Shown: positions 49,439-59,019 of the stretch, in pieces | Position numbering within the stretch: position 1 is the stretch's first letter | How the letters are laid out: each line of letters starts with the position of its first letter | NCBI RefSeq assembly: GCF_024734385.1 | Contig: NZ_JANHAP010000002.1 | Location: 332,671 to 396,670, forward strand | Origin: Dasania sp. GY-MA-18 | GTDB taxonomy: Bacteria; Pseudomonadota; Gammaproteobacteria; Pseudomonadales; Dasaniaceae | Direction: 5' to 3' | Length of the DNA: 64,000 nt | The notes under the pieces: generated by a model | What the model was told of the DNA's origin: nothing | Seen by the model: the letters and a program-made list of their open reading frames with translations, nothing else | Databases searched by the model: none | Made by a program: the position numbers and the translations under genes

Positions 49439-50485
49439 TTATTGCACAGGCGGCGAGGAACGATAGTTTTTACTGCGCCTATGCATCTGATATTTTTTCA
49501 CCGCCTTATTATGCTCGGCTAAGCTGGCAGAAAAGTAATGACTGCCATCACCCTTGGCAACAAAATATAAGCTGTCGCCGCTAGCCGGATGCAGCGCCGC
49601 ATGTATCGCTTCTCGCCCCACCAACGCAATAGGCGTAGGCGGCAAGCCATGATGACGGTAAGTATTATAGGGGTTGCTACTATCTTTTAAATGCTTACTA
49701 GTGAGGTTGCCATCAAAATCAGCCCCTAAGCCGTAAATCACAGTAGGATCAGTTTGCAGGCGCATATTTTTTTGCAGGCGACGCACAAATACGCCAGCAA
49801 TCTGTTCACGCTCGCTGACCACACCAGTCTCTTTTTCAATTAAAGAGGCCATGATTAGCGCTTGATAAGGGGTTTCATAAGGCAAGTCATCTTGGCGCTG
49901 CTGCCACTCTGACGCCAATACTTGCTGCATACGTTGATAGGCGATTTGATAAAGCTGGGTTTCGCTTAGCCCTAAAGAGTAGCGATAGGTGTCGGGAAAT
50001 AATAAACCCTCTATAGAGCCATAGCCCCGCTCTTGCACCTGCCGTTGCCACCAAGCGTTGGTAGCGAGATCGAAATCGCGATTAATTTTTGCATGTTTTG
50101 CCACGGCCGCCTGCAACTCACTAAACCGCCAGCCCTCAACAAACGTGATGGGATAGCTTAATACCTCGCCCTTGCGCAATTGTAGGCATAATTGTTTGGC
50201 GCTGGTACCGGGGCGAATAAAATACTCCCCTGCGTGCACTTGGCTTGCCAGGCCAGTAAGCCGCGCATATAAAATCAACAATTTTGGGAAAGATAAAATT
50301 TGCTGGCGTTGTAAATCGTAGGCTAAAGCCGCAAAAGAGCTACCGGGTTTTAAATGATAACTATAGCCCCGCGCAGGAATATTTAATGGCTGGCGCAGAT
50401 AGTGATAAAACCCTACACCGGCCAAGATAAAAAATAACAAACAAAGTAATAAGCTGCGCCGGATAAATTTAAACATAAAGCTCAT
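49439..50485 (-). CDS. mltG: Endolytic murein transglycosylase MltG
   Basis: Inner-membrane enzyme that cuts nascent glycan strands and so sets their length. About 348 aa from the ATG at 50485 (MSFMFKF); the ATG at 50476 is equally possible, and the longer frame to 50524 reads inside pabC. One N-terminal helix (RSLLLCLLFFILAGVGFYHYL), a LysM-like region, and the YceG domain with catalytic Glu in MASLIEKETGVVSEREQIAGVFVRRL, then DPTVIYGLG and SNPYNTYRHHGLPPTPI. It overlaps the end of pabC. Confidence 0.95.
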   Translation of the reverse strand: MSFMFKFIRRSLLLCLLFFILAGVGFYHYLRQPLNIPARGYSYHLKPGSSFAALAYDLQRQQILSFPKLLILYARLTGLASQVHAGEYFIRPGTSAKQLCLQLRKGEVLSYPITFVEGWRFSELQAAVAKHAKINRDFDLATNAWWQRQVQERGYGSIEGLLFPDTYRYSLGLSETQLYQIAYQRMQQVLASEWQQRQDDLPYETPYQALIMASLIEKETGVVSEREQIAGVFVRRLQKNMRLQTDPTVIYGLGADFDGNLTSKHLKDSSNPYNTYRHHGLPPTPIALVGREAIHAALHPASGDSLYFVAKGDGSHYFSASLAEHNKAVKKYQMHRRSKNYRSSPPVQ

Positions 50486-51299
50486 CGTGCAGCGCACGCT
50501 GTAATAAACGCGTAGTTGCTCCAATTTTTTTATTAAAAGCAGCCACAGTAGTGACAGGCACTATGCCTATTAAACTATTACAAATAAACAGTTCATCAGC
50601 ATTGTGTATGTGCTCTGGCAGCACCCTATCCACACTAGCGGCCAGCTGCAACTTGGGTGCTAGCTGACTTAAAATATATTCCCGCATTACCCCTGCCACA
50701 CCGCAACGATCCAGATGCGGGGTAATAAGCATACCGTCTTTAACAATAAAAATATTAGACATCACCCCTTCGGTAACGCAGCCCTGGGTATCGAGCATCA
50801 AGCCTTCGTATATGCTTTGGTCGTGCCACTCTGCTCTGGCTAATACATTTTCTAAGCGGCAAAGATGCTTCATACCAGCCAGCAGCGGGTTAATTGCCAA
50901 CTGAGTATCGCAAAACCGTAGGCGCACCCCTTGCTGCTGCAGTGATTTATAATCAACACTGGTAGCGCTAAGCTGCAATAGGCGATTGGCACCGCCTGCC
51001 ACATAGCCATAGCCACGCTGACCAGATTGGCGAGTAACAATAATTTTTAATACTTCGCAGGCTTCTGGCTGGGCGGATTGCAGGATGTTGTTGATATCGA
51101 GGTTTAGCGCCGCCATATCAACATTAATCGCCAGCCGCAAACAGGATTGCTGTAATCGCTGCAGGTGTAAATCCAATAATTGCGCACGGCCGTTAACAAT
51201 GGCAATGGTTTCGAATAGGCCATCACCATAAGCCAGGCCACGATCCTCAATCGAGACAAAATCACCACTGATACCATTGATCAAGCTAGCCATAGGCAT
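50469..51299 (-). CDS. pabC: Aminodeoxychorismate lyase
   Basis: PLP enzyme making p-aminobenzoate for folate. I choose the ATG at 51299 (AAGG eight bases upstream), giving 276 aa starting MPMASLINGISGDFVSIEDRGLAYGDGLFET; the longer frame runs into fabF. PLP Lys in LLAGMKHLCRLENVLARAE; class IV aminotransferase marks MLDTQGCVTEGVMSNIF follow. It sits between fabF (10 bases upstream) and mltG, the usual gammaproteobacterial order. Confidence 0.93.
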   Translation of the reverse strand: MPMASLINGISGDFVSIEDRGLAYGDGLFETIAIVNGRAQLLDLHLQRLQQSCLRLAINVDMAALNLDINNILQSAQPEACEVLKIIVTRQSGQRGYGYVAGGANRLLQLSATSVDYKSLQQQGVRLRFCDTQLAINPLLAGMKHLCRLENVLARAEWHDQSIYEGLMLDTQGCVTEGVMSNIFIVKDGMLITPHLDRCGVAGVMREYILSQLAPKLQLAASVDRVLPEHIHNADELFICNSLIGIVPVTTVAAFNKKIGATTRLLQRALHDELYV

Positions 51300-51309
51300 C
51301 GCCATAACC

Positions 51310-52551
51310 TTATTGGATTTTAGAGAACAGCAAACTACCGTTGGTGCCACCAAAACCAAAAGAGTTAGATAGCGCATGGTCTATCTTGATGCTTTGGGCG
51401 GTGTGAGGCACATAGTTTAAGTGACAGCCCTCATCGGGATTGTCTAAATTTATTGTAGGCGGCGCCACTTGATCGCGTATGGCCAACACACTAAAAATGG
51501 CCTCTACCGCACCGGCAGCGCCTAACAAATGGCCTATCATGGACTTGGTTGAGCTTACCGCCACCTGCTTGGCCGCAGCCCCCATGACTGCCTCTACTGC
51601 CTTACTCTCGGCGACATCGCCAGCGGGCGTTGAGGTGCCGTGGGCATTGATATAGTGCAGGTCTTCAACGTTAATACCAGCATCGTTTATGGCGTTGCGC
51701 ATAGAGGCGGCCGCACCGGCACCATCGGGTGGTGGCGATGTCATGTGATGAGCATCACCGCTCATGCCAAAGCCGCTTAGCTCTGCATAAATAGTAGCGC
51801 CACGTTTTTTCGCGTGCTCATACTCTTCCAACACCAGCACACCCGCGCCGTCACTGAGCACAAAGCCATCGCGATCTTTGTCCCATGGGCGGCTGGCCGT
51901 TTGCGGACTGTCATTGCGGGTAGACAGCGCACGCGCCGCCGAGAAGCCCCCTAAACCTAAAGGTGTTGAGGACATTTCAGCGCCCCCCGCCACCATGGCG
52001 TCAGCATCGCCATAAGCAATCATTCTAGCGGCCGAGCCTATAGAGTGAGTGCCGGTAGTACAGGCCGTGGTAATCGCAATATTAGGGCCTTTTAGGCCGT
52101 ATTTGATCGACAGGTTGCCGGCAATCATATTAATAATGCAGCCGGGCACAAAAAAAGGAGATATTTTACGCGGGCCACTGGCCAGTAGCGCATTATGATT
52201 CTTCTCTATAAAACCCACGCCGCCTATACCGGAACCTATGGCACAGCCTATGCGGTCAGCATTTTGTTCGGTGACTTCTAGGCCGGAATCCGTAATGGCT
52301 TGTATTGCAGCCACCATTCCGTACTGAATAAAAGTATCCATTTTGCGGGCATCTTTGGCAGGCATATAAGCCGCCACATCCAGATCCCTAATGGAGCCAC
52401 CAAAGCGAGTGTTATAGGCCGAAACATCAAAGTGCTCGATAGCGGCTATTCCGCTTTTGCCATTAACAATATTGTCCCAGCTGGTTTTAACATCATTACC
52501 TACGGGCGTTACCATCCCTAAGCCTGTTACAACCACTCTACGTTTTGACAC
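51310..52551 (-). CDS. fabF: 3-oxoacyl-ACP synthase II (KAS II)
   Basis: Elongates acyl-ACP with malonyl-ACP. 413 aa: start [20 protein letters not shown], active Cys in [13 protein letters not shown], His in [14 protein letters not shown] and in [15 protein letters not shown]. Full length. It follows acpP, from which it is separated by a terminator-like hairpin. Confidence 0.98.
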   Translation of the reverse strand: MSKRRVVVTGLGMVTPVGNDVKTSWDNIVNGKSGIAAIEHFDVSAYNTRFGGSIRDLDVAAYMPAKDARKMDTFIQYGMVAAIQAITDSGLEVTEQNADRIGCAIGSGIGGVGFIEKNHNALLASGPRKISPFFVPGCIINMIAGNLSIKYGLKGPNIAITTACTTGTHSIGSAARMIAYGDADAMVAGGAEMSSTPLGLGGFSAARALSTRNDSPQTASRPWDKDRDGFVLSDGAGVLVLEEYEHAKKRGATIYAELSGFGMSGDAHHMTSPPPDGAGAAASMRNAINDAGINVEDLHYINAHGTSTPAGDVAESKAVEAVMGAAAKQVAVSSTKSMIGHLLGAAGAVEAIFSVLAIRDQVAPPTINLDNPDEGCHLNYVPHTAQSIKIDHALSNSFGFGGTNGSLLFSKIQ

Positions 52552-52618
52552 GTGACAACTCCTTATTGTTAGGTATTAACCAACTGTTTTAGTTATTAAT
52601 AGGCAAAAATAGCGCATA

Positions 52619-52654
52619 AAAAAAGCCGTCCTAAATAAATAGAAACGGCTTTGC
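52619..52654 (-). terminator. Hairpin behind acpP (attenuator or terminator)
   Basis: On the minus strand AAGCCGT pairs with ACGGCTT followed by at least six T. It lies between acpP and fabF and could lower fabF relative to the highly expressed acpP. Confidence 0.7.
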
Positions 52655-52671
52655 CTTGGTTTAGCGAGAGC

Positions 52672-52908
52672 TTAGTCCAAGTTTTTGTTGATGTAGTCTA
52701 TAGCTAATTGAACAGTAGTGATTTGCTCGGCTTCTTCATCAGGAATTTCAGTTTCAAATTCTTCCTCTAAAGCCATTACCAACTCAACTGTATCCAAAGA
52801 ATCAGCGCCCAAGTCCTCAACGAAAGAGGCAGATGTTTGCACTTCGTCCTCTTTAACACCTAGTTGTTCTGCGACAATTTTTTTGACTCGTTCTTCAATG
52901 CTGCTCAT
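52672..52908 (-). CDS. acpP: Acyl carrier protein
   Basis: 78-aa acidic carrier; the phosphopantetheine Ser is in [18 protein letters not shown]. It begins [23 protein letters not shown] and ends in [10 protein letters not shown]. It carries acyl chains for FabD, FabG, FabF and PlsX encoded around it. Confidence 0.99.
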   Translation of the reverse strand: MSSIEERVKKIVAEQLGVKEDEVQTSASFVEDLGADSLDTVELVMALEEEFETEIPDEEAEQITTVQLAIDYINKNLD

Positions 52909-53083
52909 GGTCTGTATAGACTCCTAATTTAATGAAAATATCACTATAGGCAATTTATTGTTTGGGTGCCTACAGCTATTTAATCCGTCTGTGCAATCTG
53001 GCCTAGGCCAGCCTACAAGACCACTGGATATAATTGGCGGGCATTTTACCCTGAATTTTTACGACTTGTAACCTTAGTTTGGC

Positions 53084-53120
53084 AAAATTAACCGTTATTC
53101 GACTGAAAACGGTTAATTTT
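53084..53120. terminator. Strong dyad behind fabG
   Basis: AAAATTAACCGTT pairs with AACGGTTAATTTT over 13 perfect base pairs around an 11-base loop. It lies just after fabG and before the acpP promoter region; the T-run is part of the stem on both strands, so it may act in both directions. Confidence 0.65.
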
Positions 53121-53129
53121 CAACCAATT

Positions 53130-53867
53130 TTAAGCCATATACATGCCGCCATTAACATGTATGGTTTCACCGGTAATATAGGCAGCGCCATCACTTACCA
53201 AAAATGCCACTACCGCGGCTATCTCGTCAGGGTTGCCCAAACGCCCTAAAGACACCTGAGTTAACAAGTTGGCTTTGTGATCATCGCCTAGGTCTTTAGT
53301 CATATCCGTGTCAATAAAACCCGGGGCAACCGAGTTAACGGTGATATTACGCGAACCCAACTCTCTGGCCAAAGCGCGCGAAAAGCCCTCGACCCCAGCT
53401 TTGGTCGCCGCATAATTAGACTGCCCAGCATTACCCATGGAGCCCACGACTGAGCTGATATTAATAATACGTCCCCAGCGCGCCTTGCTCATACCCCGTA
53501 CGCAGGCCTTAGAGAGGCGGAAAATGGCATTGAGGTTGGTATCAATAACATCTGACCACTCCTCATCCTTCATACGCATCAAGATATTATCTTTGGTAAT
53601 GCCGGCGTTGTTGACCAGCACCGTGGGGGCGCCAAACTGTTCATTAACAGCAGCCAGCACGGCGGCAACAGAATCGGCATCGGTAACGTTTAAGCACATA
53701 CCCGCACCCGCTACACCGGCCTCTTTTAAATAAGCGCTGATTTTTTCGGCGCCACTTTCAGTTGTAGCGGTACCTACAACCACATAACCCAAAGCACCTA
53801 CTTGCTTGGCAATGGCTTGGCCTATGCCGCGGCTGGCACCTGTTACTAAAGCTACTTTAGCTGACAT
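53130..53867 (-). CDS. fabG: 3-oxoacyl-ACP reductase
   Basis: NADPH-dependent short-chain dehydrogenase, 245 aa. Cofactor motif VTGASRGIGQAIA, NNAGITKDNILMRM, catalytic Ser in INISSVVGSMG, and Tyr/Lys in SNYAATKAGVEGF; end HVNGGMYMA. Second step of the elongation cycle. It lies 22 bases behind fabD. Confidence 0.98.
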   Translation of the reverse strand: MSAKVALVTGASRGIGQAIAKQVGALGYVVVGTATTESGAEKISAYLKEAGVAGAGMCLNVTDADSVAAVLAAVNEQFGAPTVLVNNAGITKDNILMRMKDEEWSDVIDTNLNAIFRLSKACVRGMSKARWGRIINISSVVGSMGNAGQSNYAATKAGVEGFSRALARELGSRNITVNSVAPGFIDTDMTKDLGDDHKANLLTQVSLGRLGNPDEIAAVVAFLVSDGAAYITGETIHVNGGMYMA

Positions 53868-53889
53868 ATTGATATACTCCGTTTATTAA

Positions 53890-54828
53890 TTACAGTTCTG
53901 CCAAGGCTTTATCAAAACCGGCGACATCTTCCAGCGCAAATGCTGACAATGATTTTTGAATACGGCGATTTAAGCCACCCAATACCTTGCCGGGGCCACA
54001 CTCTACGGTTTGCTCTATACCAGCGGCAACCATGGTCTCAACACAGCTCACCCACTTAACCGGGCTGTAAATTTGTTGCACTAGCAACTCTTTAATTTTG
54101 GCGGGGTCACTTTCGGTTTGTGCATGCACATTGTGCACCACAGGGATTTCTGGGCTCAGCACGGTTAAGCCTGCAATTTTTTCAGCCAGCTTTTCCCCTG
54201 CGGGCTTCATTAAAGAGGTATGGAAAGGGGCACTGACTGGTAGCGGCATAGCGCGCTTGGCACCGGCTTCTTTACAGGCTGCAATCGCAGCCTCAACAGC
54301 GGCAACCTTACCGGCAATAACAACTTGGCCTGGGGAGTTGAAGTTTACTGCCTCAACCACACCAGCTGCCGATGAGCTGTTACAAATATCTAAAATAACA
54401 TCGTCATTTAAACCCAGCACAGCCGCCATAGCGCCCTCGCCTACAGGCACCGCCGTTTGCATAAACTGGCCTCTATCGCGCACCAAGGTCACGGCGTCGG
54501 CGAACTGTAAGCTACCGGCACAAACCAAGGCTGAAAATTCGCCTAGGCTATGGCCCGCCATCAAAGCTGGCTTAAGATCGCTTTTTTGCTGCCAGCAGCG
54601 CCATAAAGCAACACTGGCGGTTAGTAAAATAGGCTGGGTACGCTCGGTTAAATTAAGTTGCTCTTGCTCGCCGTTTTGCACCATATCCCAAACATCGTAA
54701 CCCAGGGCTTGCGAAGCCTCAGCAAATGTTTCTGTTATAACGGGATAAGCCGCTGCCATTTCAGCCAGCATTCCTACTTTTTGTGAACCCTGGCCAGGAA
54801 AAACAAAAGCCACAGAGGAGTTAGACAT
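53890..54828 (-). CDS. fabD: Malonyl-CoA:ACP transacylase
   Basis: 312 aa. FPGQGSQKVGML at the start, nucleophile Ser in MAGHSLGEFSALVCAG, and His in LPVSAPFHTSLMKPA. It loads malonate onto ACP. Follows plsX directly; fabH, found between plsX and fabD in E. coli, is missing here, as in Pseudomonas. Confidence 0.98.
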   Translation of the reverse strand: MSNSSVAFVFPGQGSQKVGMLAEMAAAYPVITETFAEASQALGYDVWDMVQNGEQEQLNLTERTQPILLTASVALWRCWQQKSDLKPALMAGHSLGEFSALVCAGSLQFADAVTLVRDRGQFMQTAVPVGEGAMAAVLGLNDDVILDICNSSSAAGVVEAVNFNSPGQVVIAGKVAAVEAAIAACKEAGAKRAMPLPVSAPFHTSLMKPAGEKLAEKIAGLTVLSPEIPVVHNVHAQTESDPAKIKELLVQQIYSPVKWVSCVETMVAAGIEQTVECGPGKVLGGLNRRIQKSLSAFALEDVAGFDKALAEL

Positions 54829-54852
54829 ATTCCAAACCTTTAACTGTTGTTG

Positions 54853-55860
54853 TTAATTGATAGAGAGCGCAAGCTGCTGCTCTATAGCAGCCAGCATATT
54901 ACCCTCAACTTCGAATAAGGCCTGCTCAATTGCGCAGGCGAAACCTTCCACATTACTATTGCCGTGACCTTTTACAACCACGCCTTTTAAACCCAAAAAA
55001 CTCGCACCATTATATTGTTTGGGATCTAGTTTTTTGAAAATTCTTGTTAGCACCGGCAAGGCAAAACCTGCCCATAATTTGCTACGCCAGTTACGGCCTA
55101 GCTCTTGCTTGATTAACGAGGCAATATGCTTGGCTGTGCCTTCGCAAGCTTTAAGGGCGACGTTGCCCACAAAACCGTCACACACCAGCACATCAAAGCC
55201 ACCGTCAAACAGCGCATTGGCCTCTATAAAGCCTATGTAATTTAAATGCTCATCGGCAGCAATAAGCTCAGCGGCCAATTTTACTTGCTCATTACCTTTA
55301 ATGGCTTCGGCGCCTATGTTGAGCAAAGCCACTCGCGGCTGATCCACCTGATGCAACACCCGGCAACGGGCGCTGGCCATTTGTGCAAAGCGGTGTAACT
55401 GGCTGGCACTGCTATCCACATTTGCACCTAAATCCAGCACATAACCACAGCCTTCGGTTACCGGCATGGCTTTGCATATCGCGGGGCGCTCTATACCTGG
55501 CAAGGTATTTAGCACAAAGCAGCCGGCAGTCATCAGCGCGCCGGTGTTACCGGCACTCACTACGGCATCTACTTCTTTGGCGGCTAGCAGGTCTATAGCA
55601 ACGCGCATAGAGCTGTCGGTTTTTTGCCGCAGTATGGCGCTAGGCTTATCACCCATAGTCAGTATTTGTGAGCTGTGTTTTATGCTTAGCCTGTCATGAT
55701 TAGTGCCGGCTAGGTTTTCACGGATGCGAGCTTCATCGCCAACTAGAACAAGTTCTAACTGCTGATGCTTGGTAAGTATTTGAAGTGCTGCGGGGAGGGT
55801 TGCGCGGAGACCGTGGTCTCCGCCCATAGAATCAATTGCTATGCGTACTGATGACGCCAT
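54853..55860 (-). CDS. plsX: Phosphate acyltransferase PlsX
   Basis: Makes acyl-phosphate from acyl-ACP for phospholipid synthesis. 335 aa. Family start RIAIDSMGGDHGLRATLPA, AVVSAGNTGALMTAG, and near the end GASFLGLKGVVVKGHGNSN. Encoded between rpmF and fabD in the classic rpmF-plsX-fab order. Confidence 0.97.
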   Translation of the reverse strand: MASSVRIAIDSMGGDHGLRATLPAALQILTKHQQLELVLVGDEARIRENLAGTNHDRLSIKHSSQILTMGDKPSAILRQKTDSSMRVAIDLLAAKEVDAVVSAGNTGALMTAGCFVLNTLPGIERPAICKAMPVTEGCGYVLDLGANVDSSASQLHRFAQMASARCRVLHQVDQPRVALLNIGAEAIKGNEQVKLAAELIAADEHLNYIGFIEANALFDGGFDVLVCDGFVGNVALKACEGTAKHIASLIKQELGRNWRSKLWAGFALPVLTRIFKKLDPKQYNGASFLGLKGVVVKGHGNSNVEGFACAIEQALFEVEGNMLAAIEQQLALSIN

Positions 55861-55882
55861 GCTGATTCTTTTTTAAAAGTGA

Positions 55883-56065
55883 TTAATCGTCGTTTTCAAC
55901 ATTAATGACTTTTTTACCGCGGTAAAAGCCATCAGCTGTAACGTGGTGACGACGATGGGTTTCACCTGAAGTGGCATCTACAGACAATGTAGGACCAGTT
56001 AGTGCATCGTGAGAACGGCGCTGACCGCGACGTGAACGGGTTACTTTACTCTTCTGAACAGCCAT
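55883..56065 (-). CDS. rpmF: 50S ribosomal protein L32
   Basis: 60 aa, [20 protein letters not shown] and [18 protein letters not shown]; the form without zinc-binding cysteines. It follows yceD (39 bases) and precedes plsX, linking ribosome and lipid synthesis in one transcript as in E. coli. Confidence 0.98.
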   Translation of the reverse strand: MAVQKSKVTRSRRGQRRSHDALTGPTLSVDATSGETHRRHHVTADGFYRGKKVINVENDD

Positions 56066-56104
56066 GGCTATTAACTCCTGAAAACTACTATCTAAAAATC
56101 GTTG

Positions 56105-56632
56105 TTACTTGTCAGAACGTAATTGCTCTAACACTTTAAACGGGTTGTCTTTAGGCTCTTCCTTTACAGGGGCAGCTTCAGCCTCTCCAAAAGAGCGTGT
56201 TACTTGCTTGCAGCTATCGAGCTCGTGATAACTCACTATGGGCAGGCTGAGTATTAGCTCCTCCTCCACGATCTCTGCAAGATCTGTTAACTCTTCACCA
56301 ACAATTAACGGGTCCAGTGTTTTGGGCAGTTGTTTGGCCTGATCATCAGTCCACACGATTGCCAAATTAAACTCTGACACTACATCTATTGCTACAGCAT
56401 CTAAGCAACGCTGACAAACCACGTTAACATGTGCGTTAATTTTACCATCTATGCGGCGCTTACGGCCCTCATCGATATAAAATTGCAGCTCTGCGGTGAC
56501 TAGCCCCTCATCATTTGCTAATAGCGATGTTAACCGTGGCATGACTGCTGGGCTAAAATTACTGCTAATTTCAGCGCCTTTGACGGTCAATTTCCGGACA
56601 TCTATCTGACTTGGCAAGGGGTCGTTCGACAT
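56105..56632 (-). CDS. yceD: YceD / DUF177 family protein
   Basis: 175 aa. Contains CQRCLDAVAIDVVSEFNLA and the second Cys region in ELDSCKQ, plus EEELILSLPIVSYHE, all marks of DUF177, linked to 23S rRNA accumulation in plants and bacteria. First gene of the unit with rpmF. Divergent from maf. Confidence 0.93.
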   Translation of the reverse strand: MSNDPLPSQIDVRKLTVKGAEISSNFSPAVMPRLTSLLANDEGLVTAELQFYIDEGRKRRIDGKINAHVNVVCQRCLDAVAIDVVSEFNLAIVWTDDQAKQLPKTLDPLIVGEELTDLAEIVEEELILSLPIVSYHELDSCKQVTRSFGEAEAAPVKEEPKDNPFKVLEQLRSDK

Positions 56633-56755
56633 AAGCGCGCAATCATAGGGATGTAGCGGCTAGCTGTCAAAGAAAATACACAAATAATGGACGATTTCGT
56701 AGGGAAATCAGTAACTTCTCTCTATAATCAGCCCCAAAACCGTGAATTGAGCCCT

Positions 56756-57334
56756 ATGCCCCCATTAATACTCGCCTCCAGCTCCCCCTATCGCAAGCAG
56801 CTACTGCAACGGCTGGCACTAAGCTTTAGCTGCATCAGCCCCGATATAGATGAAACCCCCTACCCGCAAGAAAATGCCCAGCAATTAGTTTTACGCCTGG
56901 CGCAACAAAAGGCTCAGGCCATAGCCAATGGCGGCCATCAAGGCCTAATTATAGCCTCCGATCAGGTGGCGACACTTAACGGCAATATCTTAGGTAAGCC
57001 CGGCAATCACGCCAATGCCTGCAGACAACTGCAACAATGCAGCGGCCAGGCTGCCACCTTCTATACCTCTTTACACCTGCTTAATAGCCAAAGTGCTGAA
57101 TCACAGCAATGCGTGGAAACTTACACGGTCTATTTTAGAGAACTAAATGCAGCGCAGATTGAACGCTACCTTATTAAAGAGCAGCCCTATCAGTGCGCGG
57201 GCAGCTTTAAGATGGAGGGGCTGGGCATTTGCTTATTTGAAAAACTGCAGGGCGATGACCCCAACAGCTTAATAGGCCTACCCCTGATACAACTTATTAG
57301 CATGCTAGCTAACGAAGGGATACCTATCCCTTAG
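56756..57334 (+). CDS. Maf-like nucleotide pyrophosphatase (YceF type)
   Basis: 192 aa from the ATG at 56756 (MPPLILASSSPYRKQLLQRL); the frame upstream adds 23 unlikely residues. ASSSPYR, DIDETPYPQENA, IASDQV and the Gln-rich end are typical Maf marks. The position opposite yceD-rpmF is that of E. coli yceF, whose product removes pyrophosphate from 7-methyl-GTP, so that substrate is likely. A TATAAT at 56723-56728 is a possible -10 element. Confidence 0.92.
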   Translation: MPPLILASSSPYRKQLLQRLALSFSCISPDIDETPYPQENAQQLVLRLAQQKAQAIANGGHQGLIIASDQVATLNGNILGKPGNHANACRQLQQCSGQAATFYTSLHLLNSQSAESQQCVETYTVYFRELNAAQIERYLIKEQPYQCAGSFKMEGLGICLFEKLQGDDPNSLIGLPLIQLISMLANEGIPIP

Positions 57335-57367
57335 CCTCCCGACAAACCTCGCAAGCTACACAGACTA

Positions 57368-58000
57368 CTAAACCCAGTCTAGCAACTGAGCAAACTCATC
57401 GATGCACGCCAAAGGCTTGTGCGCCTGCAAGCGTGACTTGGGGTGAGCACCATAGCTTACCCCTATACTGGCCACCGATGCATTGGCCGCCATCTTTAAG
57501 TCATATTCGGTATCGCCAACCATTAAGGCCCGCTCAGGCGGCAATGAAAACTCAGCCAGCAACTCATTAAGCATTAATGGGTCGGGCTTAGAGCAGGTCT
57601 CATCGGCGCAGCGGGTGGCATCAAAATAATCCTCCCAGCCCAGATTCGCCAGCACCTGCATCAAGCCCCTGCGGCTTTTGCTGGTAGCCACTGCCAAGCT
57701 GTGGTCACGGCGGCGCAATTCAGCCAATACCGTGGTAACACCCGGATACAGTGAGCAGGGCTGATAATCAGCTTCATTAAAATGGCTGATATAGCGCTGG
57801 CGAAAAAGCTCTTGATCCGCAACTGACAGCATTGGATATAAGGTTTTTATAGCCAGCGGCAAGGATAAGCCAATAACGGTTTTAATAGTGCCTGACTCTA
57901 GTGCTGGCAGCTTTAGATCTTGCGCAGCCAATTGCACACAGCCAGTAATCTTGGCCATAGAATCCATCAGGGTGCCATCCCAATCAAACACCAATAACAC
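57368..58000 (-). CDS. HAD superfamily phosphatase (Gph-like)
   Basis: 210 aa. Nucleophile Asp in LVFDWDGTLMDS, Ser/Thr motif VATSKSRRG, Lys and acidic motif CSKPDPLML and MVGDTEYDLKMA. Cap domain of the phosphoglycolate phosphatase group. The GTG start overlaps the rluC stop by one base (TAGTG), so it is translated from the same message. The substrate is unknown; its Pseudomonas counterpart also sits beside rluC. Confidence 0.9.
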   Translation of the reverse strand: MLLVFDWDGTLMDSMAKITGCVQLAAQDLKLPALESGTIKTVIGLSLPLAIKTLYPMLSVADQELFRQRYISHFNEADYQPCSLYPGVTTVLAELRRRDHSLAVATSKSRRGLMQVLANLGWEDYFDATRCADETCSKPDPLMLNELLAEFSLPPERALMVGDTEYDLKMAANASVASIGVSYGAHPKSRLQAHKPLACIDEFAQLLDWV

Positions 58001-58965
58001 TAAGCCTGCACCTCCAAACCTTGCAGCAGCCTGTCAAGGCTGGGCTCCAGTGGCGCCTCTACGGTGATACTTTGTTCGCTATCTGGCAGGCAAAAAGTCA
58101 GGCTGGCGGCATGCAAAAACAAACGCTTTAGGCCTTTTTGCTTAAATAGACGATTGGCTTCCGGCTGGCCGTACTTTTCATCTCCCAGCAGCGGGCAGCC
58201 TGCATGCAGGGCGTGCACTCGGATTTGATGGGTCCTGCCAGTAATAGGCCTGGCCTCAACCAAAGTGGCATCGGTATAGCGCTTTATAACATCAAACTGG
58301 GTGGTGGATTTTTTTCCCTCGGGAGAAACATTAACCATGCGCTCGCCTGACTGCAGACTAATTTTTAATAAAGGAGCCACCACCAGCTTGCAGCGCTTAG
58401 GCCACTGCCCAGACACCAAAGCCCTGTAGCGCTTAACAATACCCTGGCGCTCGCGCAGGCAATTTTGCAAATACTTCAACATACTGCGCTTCTTGGCCAC
58501 CATAATGCAGCCCGACGTATCTCTATCCAGCCTATGCACCAACTCCAAAAATTTGGCCTGCGGGCGAATCACTCGCAAAGCTTCAATTAAGCCTAGGCTT
58601 ATGCCGCTGCCGCCATGCACAGCCAAGCCCGAGGGCTTGTTGACCACCAGTAAAGCGGCATCCTCGTAGAGTATGGCGTTTTCCAGCACCGCAGTCAGAC
58701 CATCGGACACCGAGGTCGGCGCAGTGCGGTCAGCCACTGTTACTGGCGGCACCCTCACTAGGTCGCCATCGGCTAATTTATACTCAGGCTTAACTCTAGC
58801 CTTATTCACCCTCACCTCACCTTTGCGCAAGATACGGTAAATCCTTGATTTTGGGACACCTTTTAACTCGCGCAGCAAAAAATTATCTATGCGCTGGCCT
58901 TCATGGGCATCGGTAATCGTTACAAAACGGACTTTTGGCTTATTCTCAACGGGGCGGTCATTCAT
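58000..58965 (-). CDS. rluC: 23S rRNA pseudouridine synthase RluC
   Basis: 321 aa: N-terminal S4 domain (AHEGQRIDNFLLRELKGVPKSRIYRILRKGEVRVN), catalytic Asp in VHRLDRDTSGCIMVAKK, and RTHQIRVHALHAGCPLLGDEKYG. It modifies three uridines of 23S rRNA in E. coli. Divergent from rne, as in most gammaproteobacteria. Confidence 0.95.
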   Translation of the reverse strand: MNDRPVENKPKVRFVTITDAHEGQRIDNFLLRELKGVPKSRIYRILRKGEVRVNKARVKPEYKLADGDLVRVPPVTVADRTAPTSVSDGLTAVLENAILYEDAALLVVNKPSGLAVHGGSGISLGLIEALRVIRPQAKFLELVHRLDRDTSGCIMVAKKRSMLKYLQNCLRERQGIVKRYRALVSGQWPKRCKLVVAPLLKISLQSGERMVNVSPEGKKSTTQFDVIKRYTDATLVEARPITGRTHQIRVHALHAGCPLLGDEKYGQPEANRLFKQKGLKRLFLHAASLTFCLPDSEQSITVEAPLEPSLDRLLQGLEVQA

Positions 58966-58985
58966 TAAACATGGGGCCTAAGTGT

Positions 58986-59014
58986 TTGATGTAGCTAATA
59001 TTTACTGCTATAGT
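58986..59014 (+). promoter_or_regulatory. Promoter of rne
   Basis: TTGATG (58986-58991), 17 bases, TATAGT (59009-59014). A good sigma-70 match pointing towards rne. If used, the leader would be about 630 bases long. Confidence 0.65.
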
Positions 59015-59019
59015 CAGCC

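Noticed and set aside
54098..54700. 200-aa plus-strand frame opposite fabD
   Set aside because: Antisense shadow of a full-length, motif-complete fabD gene.
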